15,589 bases of DNA from Chitinophagales bacterium (GTDB lineage: Bacteria; Bacteroidota; Bacteroidia; Chitinophagales; Chitinophagaceae), in the NCBI GenBank assembly GCA_015654495.1, contig JAATGW010000133.1, forward strand, positions 1 through 15,589, written 5' to 3'. Positions within the stretch are counted from its first letter, which is position 1, and each line of letters starts with the position of its first letter. Positions 1-6,993 of the stretch are shown piece by piece. The notes under the pieces are model-generated. The model saw only the letters and a list, made by a program, of their open reading frames with translations, searched no databases and had not been told where the DNA came from. The position numbers were made by a program, and so were the translations under genes.

Positions 1-155
1 AAAATACAATTCAGCAATATGTGAAATCCCAGGGCTCCGAGAAGGAATACAAGAAGGTCCATGAGCAGCAGCTGCGTTTGTTTTGATACCTCGTCAGCTC
101 TGCTGCGAGGTAGTTCATTGACACTGTCGAAATTAAACAGGAACAAGATTTTCAT
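1..155 (-). CDS. Possible membrane protein, N-terminal part only (runs off left edge)
   Basis: An open minus-strand frame begins with ATG at 155 and stays open to base 1, giving about 51 residues. It starts MKILFLFNFDSVNELPRSRA and then has a strongly hydrophobic stretch at residues 29-50 (LLLMDLLVFLLGALGFHILL), as expected for a first membrane segment. The nearest upstream in-frame stop is TAG about 70 bases before the ATG. No strong Shine-Dalgarno precedes the ATG, which is normal in Bacteroidota. An internal ATG at 62 is an alternative start. The family is not recognisable from this fragment. It lies 225 bases downstream of kdsB on the same strand, so it may be transcribed separately. It could also be a chance open frame. 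Confidence 0.35.
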   Translation of the reverse strand, partial: MKILFLFNFDSVNELPRSRADEVSKQTQLLLMDLLVFLLGALGFHILLNCI

Positions 156-380
156 CAAAATACAAAATCTTAGCTCATATAACTTAATCAGCAGGCCCTA
201 CTGTATCGACTTGCCGGTTAAGAGATATGTCATTTCGAAGAGTGGAAGCCTATTTGCAGTTTTAACCGGTTGATGGATTTCAATCCGGGATTGATTTCTT
301 TTAGCACCAGTTTCTTTCAGGTTGTTTCCCCATGTATCAGAGGGAAAGAATCAGATAAGCAGATATACCTTTTCTGGATC

Positions 381-1130
381 TTATTTCAAACCGTCCTGCA
401 ATTCCTGGTAATACTTATTGGCAAGGATCAGGTCTTCCGGTGTATCGACGCCAACTCCGGTAAAATCAGTCAGCACCATTTTCAACTGGATGCCATGTTC
501 CAGATAACGCAGGCATTCAATTTTTTCGAGTGCTTCAAGAGGACTTACAGGCCAGTTTGTGAAATCCATCAATGCTTTTTTTCTGAAAGCATATACACCG
601 ATATGTTTGTATACGCTGAGCTTTTTGGTGTGATCGCGCACATAAGGAATGGGTGCACGGGAAAAAAGTAGTGAATTAAAATTCAGATCCACAACTACTT
701 TTACATTGTTAGGATCCAGCCGTGAAGCCTCATCAGAAAAAACCCTCATCAGCGAAGCTACCTGAACAGCGGCACCTTCTGCTCCTTCAAATACATCCAA
801 TAAATCACTGAGCGGTTCTCTCCTGGTAAATGGCTCATCGCCCTGTACATTCAAAATAACGTCAACATCAAGATTTTCAACAGCTTCTGCAATCCGGTCA
901 CTTCCGCTTTCATGTTCTTTCCTGCTCCTGATAACAGTGTATCCGTATTCTCTTACCACAGATTCAATTTCCGGTCCGTCGCAAACCACAACCACATCAT
1001 CAAATAACCCGGTTTGCATTGTTGATTCACATGTACGGATTAATACAGGCTTGCCGGCAAGGTCTGCAAGCAATTTACCTGGAAAACGGATAGAACCTAA
1101 ACGGGCCGGGATAAACGCCATTTTCTTCAT
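381..1130 (-). CDS. kdsB: 3-deoxy-manno-octulosonate cytidylyltransferase (CMP-KDO synthetase)
   Basis: This cytoplasmic enzyme activates KDO with CTP to CMP-KDO, the donor used to attach KDO to lipid A in Gram-negative lipopolysaccharide. The 249-residue product has the usual family length. The N-terminal nucleotide-binding loop IPARLGSIRFPGK is at residues 7-19, the metal-binding VQGDEPF motif at 95-101 (Asp98), and the C-terminal DTPEDL motif near residue 229. ATG at 1130 puts the IPAR loop at the expected distance from the N-terminus; a second ATG three codons in is possible. The gene stands alone. The next upstream minus-strand gene ends 258 bases away across a repeat-rich spacer, and no good TAnnTTTG promoter is visible just upstream. 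Nothing looks degraded. Assignment is from recognised motifs and full-length similarity. Confidence 0.95.
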   Translation of the reverse strand: MKKMAFIPARLGSIRFPGKLLADLAGKPVLIRTCESTMQTGLFDDVVVVCDGPEIESVVREYGYTVIRSRKEHESGSDRIAEAVENLDVDVILNVQGDEPFTRREPLSDLLDVFEGAEGAAVQVASLMRVFSDEASRLDPNNVKVVVDLNFNSLLFSRAPIPYVRDHTKKLSVYKHIGVYAFRKKALMDFTNWPVSPLEALEKIECLRYLEHGIQLKMVLTDFTGVGVDTPEDLILANKYYQELQDGLK

Positions 1131-1219
1131 AGTGCTGGTTTCAATACGGAGTTGAATCAGGTCAACATACAGATCCGCAAATTTCAGAAATGTTAAGGGG
1201 CGAATTTAGGGAAAAGTGA

Positions 1220-1290
1220 GAAGTCCGAAGCCTGAAGCCAGAAGTCATATGCCATTAGCTGGCTTTAGGCAGAAGGCAGAAGGCAGAAGG
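1220..1290. repeat. Degenerate 7-bp tandem repeats, purine-rich
   Basis: Four consecutive heptamers, GAAGTCC, GAAGCCT, GAAGCCA and GAAGTCA, run from 1220 to 1247. After a 19-base interruption, three and a half copies of AGGCAGA follow at 1267-1290. The period is the same 7 bases in both blocks and the top strand is purine-rich. They lie in the spacer between the SRPBCC-VOC gene and kdsB. Tracts like these can change length by slippage. No coding role is visible. Confidence 0.8.
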
Positions 1291-1332
1291 GAACAGCCGG
1301 CGTTTGGAGATTTGATGCCTACGCGCTAGTCA

Positions 1333-1372
1333 CTGTTTCTGTTTCTGCTTTTTCCTCTTGCTCTTGCTCTTC
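1333..1372. repeat. Degenerate 6-bp tandem repeats, pyrimidine-rich
   Basis: CTGTTT, CTGTTT and CTGCTT run from 1333 to 1350. After TTTC, CTCTTG, CTCTTG and CTCTTC run from 1355 to 1372. The top strand is pyrimidine-rich, the opposite bias to the heptamer block 40 bases to the left, so the two tracts are partly complementary. A transcript from either strand could fold them into a long imperfect hairpin. The repeats end 17 bases beyond the stop codon of the SRPBCC-VOC gene. Confidence 0.75.
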
Positions 1373-1388
1373 TCCTACCTCCTCATTC

Positions 1389-2336
1389 TTATTGCTTAAT
1401 TTCTTCATCAGCATAATTAACCATCCAATTAATCCCGTATTTATCAGTGAAGCTTCCATAATAGGCTCCCCAGAACATATCCTGTAATTCCATGGTTATT
1501 TTTCCCCCGGCAGATAATGCATCAAAAAGTCTTTTTGTTTCTTCACGGCTGTCAGGCTCAAGGTTGATATGCATGTTATTACCATAGTCCAGTTTCAATC
1601 CAAAAGATTCAGGCGAATCTGTTGCCATAATTACATGACCACCGGTAATTTTCAATCCGATATGAAGAATAAGTTTCTTATCTGTATCCGACAATGGCGG
1701 CATTCCTTCCTGGGCAGGGATATCACCAAAGCGTTGTACCCCGTTGCCATAGAATTCGCCACCAAAAACGGATCTGTAAAATTCAAAAGCTTCTTCGGTA
1801 TTGCCGGGAAAATTCAGATAAGTACTTACTGCTGATATACGATTTGTTTTTGCCTGTTGATATAATTTGCTTTGTGCATTTACATACGCTTCCATGCGAT
1901 TCATTGTTTGCTTACCTCCTTCAATTGCATTCACTTCCCTGTTTAATTTGTCTATTATTTCAGAAGAACTGAAAACCGATACCATCGTAAGCAGTGTTTG
2001 TTTTCCTTTGGATTCAAAACTCACAGTTACATCAAAACCCAACTCGTCGTTTTCGTCTCCGTTTCTGAAAACAAGTAGTGAATGCTTTACCACCTTCTTA
2101 TACCGGACATTATTTTCATAGTCTTTGCCAAAGCCATGCATGATAAAATTCCATTGACCTCCATCCTGTACCTGCATATTCCTGTTGGTAACCGTAAACT
2201 CATCCGGGCCCCACCATTCCTTTATATGTTCAGGATTTGTCCACGCTTCCCATACAAGTTCCCGGGGCGCATTAAGCAATCTTGTATGAATTATTTTATT
2301 TCCGTCGCGGCTGAACGATTTATTTTCTGCGTCCAT
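1389..2336 (-). CDS. SRPBCC (AHSA1-type) and VOC (PhnB-type) fusion protein
   Basis: The 315-residue product joins two domains usually found as separate proteins. Residues 13-153 are an AHSA1/CalC-type SRPBCC ligand-binding domain, with WTNPEHIKEWWGP near the start and the typical GGKQTMNRMEAY ending. Residues 167-308 are a PhnB-type glyoxalase/VOC domain, with TYLNFPGNTEEAFEFY at the start and WGAYYGSFTDKYGINWMVN at the end. A linker of about 15 residues connects them. A longer frame begins at 2435, but ATG at 2336 is preferred because the SRPBCC domain starts just after it and it overlaps the 3' end of the ArsR gene by 17 bases, which suggests translational coupling. The ligand is unknown. 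PhnB-type domains often lack the metal ligands of true glyoxalases, so catalysis should not be assumed. Confidence 0.88.
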   Translation of the reverse strand: MDAENKSFSRDGNKIIHTRLLNAPRELVWEAWTNPEHIKEWWGPDEFTVTNRNMQVQDGGQWNFIMHGFGKDYENNVRYKKVVKHSLLVFRNGDENDELGFDVTVSFESKGKQTLLTMVSVFSSSEIIDKLNREVNAIEGGKQTMNRMEAYVNAQSKLYQQAKTNRISAVSTYLNFPGNTEEAFEFYRSVFGGEFYGNGVQRFGDIPAQEGMPPLSDTDKKLILHIGLKITGGHVIMATDSPESFGLKLDYGNNMHINLEPDSREETKRLFDALSAGGKITMELQDMFWGAYYGSFTDKYGINWMVNYADEEIKQ

Positions 2337-2661
2337 TTTTCTTTTGTTTTTGAAGTTTATCAAGATATAATTCGAGTGAATCCAGTTTCTTGTCCCAGTA
2401 TTGGCGATATTGATCAACCCAGCTGGCAACCTCATTGAGCTTTTTAAGTTTTACTTCACAGTACCGTTCCCGACCGGACTGAGTTACAGTGATCAGGCCA
2501 CATTCAGTCAGTATTTTAATATGAAGCGAAATTGCCTGACGGCTGACATCAAAATTTTCAGCCAGTGTATTCAGGTTCTGGGTTTTGCGGGCAAGCATAC
2601 CAATAATTTCCCTGCGGGTCGGATCTGCGATTGCCTGAAATACATCCCTGCGTGCCTCCAT
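2320..2661 (-). CDS. ArsR-type winged-helix transcriptional regulator
   Basis: The 113-residue protein is a small winged-helix DNA-binding dimer of the ArsR type. It begins MEARRDVFQAIADPTRREII, the usual start of ArsR proteins found next to SRPBCC genes. The helix-turn-helix is at about residues 33-53 (LAENFDVSRQAISLHIKIL) and the wing at 55-70. No metal-binding cysteine motif (such as ELCVCDL) is present, so metal sensing is unlikely. The frame extends upstream to 2700, but ATG at 2661 is chosen because the conserved start aligns there and the upstream part would lie inside the promoter/operator. It overlaps the SRPBCC-VOC gene by 17 bases and probably represses the pair by binding the two dyads just upstream. 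Confidence 0.9.
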   Translation of the reverse strand: MEARRDVFQAIADPTRREIIGMLARKTQNLNTLAENFDVSRQAISLHIKILTECGLITVTQSGRERYCEVKLKKLNEVASWVDQYRQYWDKKLDSLELYLDKLQKQKKNGRRK

Positions 2662-2666
2662 AATGT

Positions 2667-2708
2667 GCAAGTATTTGCTTGCAAATATATATGCAAGCAT
2701 CTACTTGC
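2667..2708. promoter_or_regulatory. Double-dyad operator for the ArsR-type regulator
   Basis: Two copies of GCAAG-N6-CTTGC lie at 2667-2682 and 2693-2708, with centres 26 bases apart (about 2.5 helical turns). The two copies are themselves arranged around a larger centre of symmetry at 2687/2688: 20 of 24 bases match between 2665-2688 and the complement of 2687-2710. The array ends six bases before the ArsR start codon and covers the predicted promoter. It is a strong candidate for the site through which the regulator represses its own operon. Assignment to this regulator is inference from position. Confidence 0.82.
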
Positions 2709-2713
2709 GCAAA
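2682..2713 (-). promoter_or_regulatory. Bacteroidota-type promoter (TTTG / TAnnTTTG) for the ArsR operon
   Basis: Read on the minus strand, TTTG at 2713-2710 is followed after exactly 20 bases by TATATTTG at 2689-2682. This matches the Bacteroidota primary-sigma consensus of a -33 TTTG and a -7 TAnnTTTG separated by 19-21 bases. Transcription would start near 2675, giving a leader of about 14 bases before the ATG at 2661. Both elements lie within or at the edge of the double-dyad operator, so a bound repressor would block polymerase. Confidence 0.75.
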
Positions 2714-2818
2714 TTTTTTCTTTATTTTTTGTGGACTTTAGCAGTTGGCGTTCCTGGTGCGACCTCACACGGATTATTGAGTCGGTTTTTAAATCAGGAA
2801 AAAACATCAGGATAAATA

Positions 2819-3328
2819 TCAGAACGGCATTTCCGGTCTCATGGACCTGGTCATTTCATAATCAAGAATTGTATGGCCGTTTTCAAACTCATTGGTCAGA
2901 TTTCTGCTGATCTGAAATCCATATCTTTCATAAAAACCGATCGTTCTTCTGTTTTCACGATGGACCGTAAGCGTGAGTTGATTCAGTTGGAGAGATACTG
3001 CTTTCTGTATGATAAAATCCATTGCTGCGGTGCCCATACCCTGGCCACGGAAATTCCTGAGCAGGTACAACTTACTCAAAAGCATTTTGCTTTCTCCGGG
3101 AACAAAGCGGTAACCGAAGTACCCAACGGGAAGGAGCTTTTCCTCTATCAGATAATATTCGTAGCCTTGTTTAAGCTGTGCGGTAATGGCGCTGACTGTC
3201 TGGTATTTCTCTATAAAAAAGAGGTTATGATCGTGTGGAATAATACCGGCATAAAATTCAGGAATAATTTCCCGCGCCAGATTTTCAATGGCCAGAAAAT
3301 CATCAGCCGATTCTGCTTTACGGATCAT
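2819..3328 (-). CDS. GNAT-family N-acetyltransferase
   Basis: The 169-residue protein transfers an acetyl group from acetyl-CoA to an unknown acceptor. The diagnostic acetyl-CoA pyrophosphate-binding motif R-G-Q-G-M-G is at residues 94-99, preceded by the strand SKLYLLRNFRG. The later segment RENRRTIGFYERYGF at about 124-138 is the usual motif B with its conserved tyrosines. Length is typical of a single GNAT domain. The start lies four bases after the stop of the preceding gene, so it is the last gene of a minus-strand operon reaching back to 5813. About 110 bases of spacer separate it from the ArsR operator. The substrate cannot be predicted. Confidence 0.9.
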   Translation of the reverse strand: MIRKAESADDFLAIENLAREIIPEFYAGIIPHDHNLFFIEKYQTVSAITAQLKQGYEYYLIEEKLLPVGYFGYRFVPGESKMLLSKLYLLRNFRGQGMGTAAMDFIIQKAVSLQLNQLTLTVHRENRRTIGFYERYGFQISRNLTNEFENGHTILDYEMTRSMRPEMPF

Positions 3329-3332
3329 TTTT

Positions 3333-3719
3333 TCAGATCGATTTTAACCAGCTAATGGCTTCTGTTTTACTATCAAAAAATTGTAGACCCAGTTTTTCCT
3401 TATCAATTTTATAGGAAATCGATTCAACTGCCACATTATTAAAATAATTGTCGGGTCTGATGATCGCAATAAATCTAAAACCAAAACTGATAGCGCGGGG
3501 AAGGAAAGTTTTTTCCAGCCAGTCCTGGTCTTCACGGCCTATCAGAATCATGTCCTTGATATTGGCCAGGACCTTTCCGGTTTTATAACGCATCATTACA
3601 TTCAACATCAGTTCAGTCCCTTCACGGAATTGTTCACTGGTGGCATAACCATCCCAATCCATAACTACAGCACCTAATTTTTCGTCGTAGAGAATATGGT
3701 AAGGAGTTTCTGTGCTCAT
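3333..3719 (-). CDS. Small cytoplasmic protein, STAS-like fold suspected
   Basis: The 128-residue product has no signal peptide or membrane segment. Its pattern, ILYDEKLGAVVMDWDGYATSE followed by helical FREGTELMLNVMMRY and a strand VLANIKDM, resembles small STAS/SpoIIAA-like proteins of Bacteroidota, whose members have an alternating beta-alpha layout. This is a fold-level impression only and the molecular role is unknown. It sits 34 bases after the six-TM membrane protein gene and four bases before the GNAT gene, so all three are likely cotranscribed. The ATG at 3719 is the first start in the frame and leaves a normal N-terminus. Confidence 0.75.
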   Translation of the reverse strand: MSTETPYHILYDEKLGAVVMDWDGYATSEQFREGTELMLNVMMRYKTGKVLANIKDMILIGREDQDWLEKTFLPRAISFGFRFIAIIRPDNYFNNVAVESISYKIDKEKLGLQFFDSKTEAISWLKSI

Positions 3720-3753
3720 TAGATTAATTTTTTTCTGATAAAAAAACCATCAA

Positions 3754-4389
3754 CTATTCTTTTTTTGCCAGCATCCGGCTTATAGCTATCATCACGATCC
3801 CGGCTATAAGGAAAACGGCCAGCATCACAAAAATATTTACAATTACTTTGTCGTAACCCAGCTTTACCACATTCAGAAATGGATATGGGTACCAATCCAT
3901 CACCGATCCCCTGATCAATGTATATATCAGATAGAGCAGAGGAAACCAAAGCCACCTGAAGCCTGATTTTAATGGAAGCTTTTCTTTCTCTGTAAAAATT
4001 ATCCAGTACAAGAGGTAGAGCAGGGGAATATATACGTGCAGGGTATTATCAACTAAAAGCCTGAAACCGCTTAAAGTAGCGAGCTTCCGGAGAACCAGAT
4101 TGTAAATAAATCCGACAATAAAAATATAGAGCCCGATTCCGGTTTCGACTGACGGACGCGCAAAATATTTTCCTGCAGCCGAGTTCTGAAATACCACAAT
4201 AAAGGTAAGACTTACAGCAATCAGCAGGTTACACAAAATTGTAAAATAACTGAAAAAATTCGCTACCGTTCCGGTATTCAGAAATAACTGTACAATAACA
4301 GCAAACCATGCAATGAAGCCAACTACGGCCGCCGCGACTAATTTGCTTTTCGGGAAACTGACTGTTGAAATAGTAACTGTTTCTCCCAT
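3754..4389 (-). CDS. Six-TM membrane protein, Pr6Pr-like
   Basis: The 211-residue product has six predicted membrane helices at about residues 16-37, 45-67, 84-101, 110-132, 145-162 and 182-205, with short loops. The sequence FFSYFTILCNLLIA in helix 2, DNTLHVYIPLLYLLYW in helix 4 and the P-rich SVMDWYPYPFLNV loop fit the Pr6Pr family of six-helix membrane proteins, which has no established biochemical function. It lies 38 bases after the SRPBCC gene and 34 bases before the STAS-like gene on the same strand. The charged C-terminus RMLAKKE suggests a cytoplasmic end. Family assignment is from remembered pattern, so moderate certainty. Confidence 0.78.
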   Translation of the reverse strand: MGETVTISTVSFPKSKLVAAAVVGFIAWFAVIVQLFLNTGTVANFFSYFTILCNLLIAVSLTFIVVFQNSAAGKYFARPSVETGIGLYIFIVGFIYNLVLRKLATLSGFRLLVDNTLHVYIPLLYLLYWIIFTEKEKLPLKSGFRWLWFPLLYLIYTLIRGSVMDWYPYPFLNVVKLGYDKVIVNIFVMLAVFLIAGIVMIAISRMLAKKE

Positions 4390-4427
4390 TTATTATTTAA
4401 TTATGTCGAAGTCAATGTAGCTCCGGA

Positions 4428-4850
4428 TCAAATCGACTCAGCGTATGATTTGAGTGACTGGAGTATCGGATTCTCCTCACCCTGCGGGTCTTCCTGAACA
4501 GCGCCTGGCCTCTCATCAATCTGCACAATTTCAAGATTGGTTTTACCGGCTTCTTCTGATAAATTATAAACCATTTCAAAATAATTCTCAGGTATATCTT
4601 CGAGATCGGGCCTCGGGGCAAAAAGACTATACCTTATCAACCCGAATGGTTTAAATTCAAGCACAGTACCCCATTGTTCAAACACTTTATCCTCCCAGAC
4701 TGTCCGGAATCTGATTGCACTGCCCGGTTTCCAATCGGTAATGAGATCGCTGCCGAATTGCCATTGCTTAACTCCCGCTATACTGGTAAGCGCTTCCCAA
4801 AGTTTTTCCTTTGGAGCATTGATTGTAATACGGGAAATATTCCTGGCCAT
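4428..4850 (-). CDS. SRPBCC-family ligand-binding protein
   Basis: The 140-residue product is a single SRPBCC (START/AHSA1-like) domain, an alpha-beta helix-grip fold that encloses a hydrophobic ligand. The start ITINAPKEKLWEALTS with VKQWQFGSDLITDWKPGS is typical of the subfamily, and GTVLEFKPFGLIRYSLF gives the central strands. The C-terminal part is divergent, ending with an acidic segment and a short helix. It is shorter than the SRPBCC half of the fusion protein at 1389-2336 and clearly not a recent copy of it. It lies 96 bases downstream of the DUF4349 gene and 38 bases upstream of the membrane protein gene. No ligand is identifiable. Confidence 0.88.
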   Translation of the reverse strand: MARNISRITINAPKEKLWEALTSIAGVKQWQFGSDLITDWKPGSAIRFRTVWEDKVFEQWGTVLEFKPFGLIRYSLFAPRPDLEDIPENYFEMVYNLSEEAGKTNLEIVQIDERPGAVQEDPQGEENPILQSLKSYAESI

Positions 4851-4946
4851 TTTGATCGATTTTAATTCAAGGCTTTAAGTTAAAGGAGCCAGGCCAGAAA
4901 TAAAAATCAATATTGACCCGCGAAATTCAATTGCAGGTTACCTGCA

Positions 4947-5813
4947 TTATCCCTGCTGTACAGGTGAAACAGCAACTTTTCTTTTTTGTTTATAAAATCT
5001 GTAGATGAAAAATCCCGCAATTCCGGTGAGAATGAAGATCCATAAATGTGCGATCACAATTAAAAAAACAGTAAAGATCTGCCATCCCTGATTCAGCGCA
5101 TTTTTTAACTGCAACGCAAATGGAAGATTATATTGAGACACATGATGATCTGCTACTGTTTCTTTTCTAACCACAGGATGCTGTATGAAATGAAGACCAA
5201 CCAGGCTGTACTTTACATCTGTATCTATGGCTTTATTGCTGATCTGGCGATCAGTAATATCATCTCTTACCGACAATACCGACTGGTCAGAAAATGATTT
5301 CTTTGAGTTGGTATAAGGGACTGTTAGCAGGGCTTTACGGTTTTGCTGCTTTAAAGAATTTTCGAGGTAACCAAGACTGCGATCATCGATATCCAACTGA
5401 AGAAGATCAGTATGATAGCCAAGTTCAGCAACCCTGTAAACAAATTGTTCGAGATGCTCCGCAGGCACCCTTACAGTCATATCTGCCTTAGCTGTATAAG
5501 CTTGTACAATAGAAAACGAATCTTTGGAAATCCTGAATTCATTGCTTTCGCTTACAGCAGAGGTTTCACTAAGGTGAAAAACCATTCCGTTCAATTGTTT
5601 TGCAAGGGTCGAAATTTCAATTGCCGTTTGTGAAACATCTTTAACCCTGAATTCAATTTTTGCTGTCTTTACCAGGCGGAGAGAATCGGAAATGTCAGAT
5701 TTGTCTTTGTCGGAATAAGGTGCGGCCAACTTTTCATATTTACTATCTGATCTGTTACAACTAAAAACAAATAGGAGCAGGAATGGAAGAATGCAGGCAA
5801 ACAGCGTTTTCAT
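4947..5813 (-). CDS. DUF4349-family lipoprotein with C-terminal membrane helix
   Basis: The 288-residue product begins with a lipoprotein signal, MKTLFACILPFLLLFVFSC, with the lipidated cysteine at residue 19. A DUF4349 domain follows at about residues 45-270, recognisable from VKTAKIEFRVKDVSQT, the segment MTVRVPAEHLEQFVYRVAEL and the long helical middle QLDIDDRSLGYLENSLKQQN. A membrane helix spans about 243-274 and ends in positively charged residues. The family is widespread, envelope-located and of unknown function. The first gene of the compact minus-strand unit, it is preceded by a 179-base spacer in which no clear promoter was found. Dual anchoring (lipid and helix) is seen in other members of the family. 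Confidence 0.85.
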   Translation of the reverse strand: MKTLFACILPFLLLFVFSCNRSDSKYEKLAAPYSDKDKSDISDSLRLVKTAKIEFRVKDVSQTAIEISTLAKQLNGMVFHLSETSAVSESNEFRISKDSFSIVQAYTAKADMTVRVPAEHLEQFVYRVAELGYHTDLLQLDIDDRSLGYLENSLKQQNRKALLTVPYTNSKKSFSDQSVLSVRDDITDRQISNKAIDTDVKYSLVGLHFIQHPVVRKETVADHHVSQYNLPFALQLKNALNQGWQIFTVFLIVIAHLWIFILTGIAGFFIYRFYKQKRKVAVSPVQQG

Positions 5814-5992
5814 GTTTTTTATTTGCCGCTATATATTCCACTGCGGGTAGTAAAGTAACCCCATGAATCGGGAATTAATTTTCTTTTAACGAATTGACCG
5901 GAGATCCCGAAAAAGTGAAGGGTAAACTTATGCCTGTCAAAATGGAGGAAAAAAATCGAAATCAGGGAACAAAGAACCTTCAGGTCAGATTA

Positions 5993-6424
5993 TCAACCAG
6001 GATTTTTTGCTGAAAATCCGATTAGAATTTTCGGTTCTTCGTAGTCGTAAAATGAAATATAAACGATGCGCTTTTTTTTCTTTCCCTCTTTGTCCGTGAA
6101 ACGGATTTCATATTTATCGAGCAAAGCCATTCCAAAAGGGCTGTTTTCTGATGGGTATCCACAGCAGCTTCCCAATCGTTCGTAGGTCACCTGATTCCCT
6201 GAGGGATCAATCAGCAATTCCAGATAAGCACGCTGATTTGCCGGTCCGCTTTTGGGTCCTGTACCAACTTTTACAGGAAACTCAGGAGTGAATCCATATT
6301 TTTCATTTGCAGCAGTATCTTTTAAGGAAGTAATGCTATAGATGCGGGATGAATCGTCAGTAATTTGCGCGGATACTGATCCTGACAAGAGAAAAATAAG
6401 TAAAAGAAAACAAGGCGATTTCAT
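5993..6424 (-). CDS. Secreted protein of unknown function (Bacteroidota family)
   Basis: The 143-residue product has a cleavable signal peptide, MKSPCFLLLIFLLSGSVSAQ, with probable cleavage after SVSA. The mature part carries a conserved-looking core: VKVGTGPKSGPANQRAYLEL, then YERLGSCCGYPSENS with a vicinal cysteine pair, then the basic patch GKKKKRIVYISFYDYEEP. Proteins with this core are frequently labelled 2-dehydro-3-deoxyphosphooctonate aldolase in databases. That label appears mistaken, because the sequence has no KDO-8-P synthase barrel and is far too short. The true role is unknown. It lies 45 bases after the three-TM protein gene, with AAGGATAT just before the ATG as a possible ribosome binding site. 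Confidence 0.8.
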   Translation of the reverse strand: MKSPCFLLLIFLLSGSVSAQITDDSSRIYSITSLKDTAANEKYGFTPEFPVKVGTGPKSGPANQRAYLELLIDPSGNQVTYERLGSCCGYPSENSPFGMALLDKYEIRFTDKEGKKKKRIVYISFYDYEEPKILIGFSAKNPG

Positions 6425-6469
6425 AGATATCCTTATTGTTTTTACAGGTAAGCTGTTTAAAAAAAAACC

Positions 6470-6805
6470 TTAACTGTGCCCGTTCCTGATCAATGAAATT
6501 GTCATTATAATTCCCGCTGTACCAAGAATAAATGCCCAATACTGCATTTTAATAAAAAACATGGAATGTTCTTCAATTAATAGTATTTCTTTTCCTGTTT
6601 CCTTTTCCACTACCAGTTTCCCCCTGGATGGGTCATTTACTTTTTTTCCTGCGAACCAAACGATGATGCCTGAAACAAATAAGCCCGCGACCACTCCCCA
6701 GTCACGATGAATACCAAAAAAGTTCTCAAAACCAAGGCTGAATAATGCACCGATAACAATCGTGATTACTGCTACCAGGATCCCATAACCGCGCCAGATA
6801 AGCAT
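6470..6805 (-). CDS. Small three-TM membrane protein, unknown function
   Basis: The 111-residue product has membrane helices at about residues 6-26, 38-54 and 86-106. Between helices 2 and 3 is a hydrophilic stretch, KKVNDPSRGKLVVEKETGKE, followed by ILLIEEHSMFFIKMQYW. No family with known function is recognised. It is probably in the inner membrane. The gene lies upstream of, and is likely cotranscribed with, the secreted-protein gene at 5993-6424 (45-base gap). A 188-base spacer separates it from the VOC gene. Coding is supported by clean hydrophobic/hydrophilic patterning and an ATG at a sensible position. Confidence 0.75.
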   Translation of the reverse strand: MLIWRGYGILVAVITIVIGALFSLGFENFFGIHRDWGVVAGLFVSGIIVWFAGKKVNDPSRGKLVVEKETGKEILLIEEHSMFFIKMQYWAFILGTAGIIMTISLIRNGHS

Positions 6806-6993
6806 AATAAAGCTGTTTAAGATTTGAACTGAATTTCCGACTTATTATTAACTACAAAATCCCGAAATTATTGAGTCAATGGTCCTAAACTTTCATGTAT
6901 TGATGAAATCCAGTATTGAGGATAATTTATAATATGGGATCGCTGACGAGTGCTCACCATCCTATCATAAACGGTGACCATTAACCGAAGCTA

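Noticed and set aside
270..671. 133-codon plus-strand frame over the 3' part of kdsB
   Set aside because: It is antisense to a clear full-length kdsB and has no domain-like sequence.
2401..2910. 169-codon plus-strand frame across the ArsR gene and its promoter
   Set aside because: It overlaps the ArsR coding sequence, the operator and the GNAT 3' end on the opposite strand, and shows no recognisable protein pattern.
2873..3355. 160-codon plus-strand frame opposite the GNAT gene
   Set aside because: It is antisense to a gene with an intact acetyl-CoA motif; its composition is that of a shadow frame.
6925..6985. Short inverted segment (TCACC with GGTGA) between the three-TM and VOC genes
   Set aside because: The stem is only five bases with a 14-base or longer loop and no T run on the minus strand.
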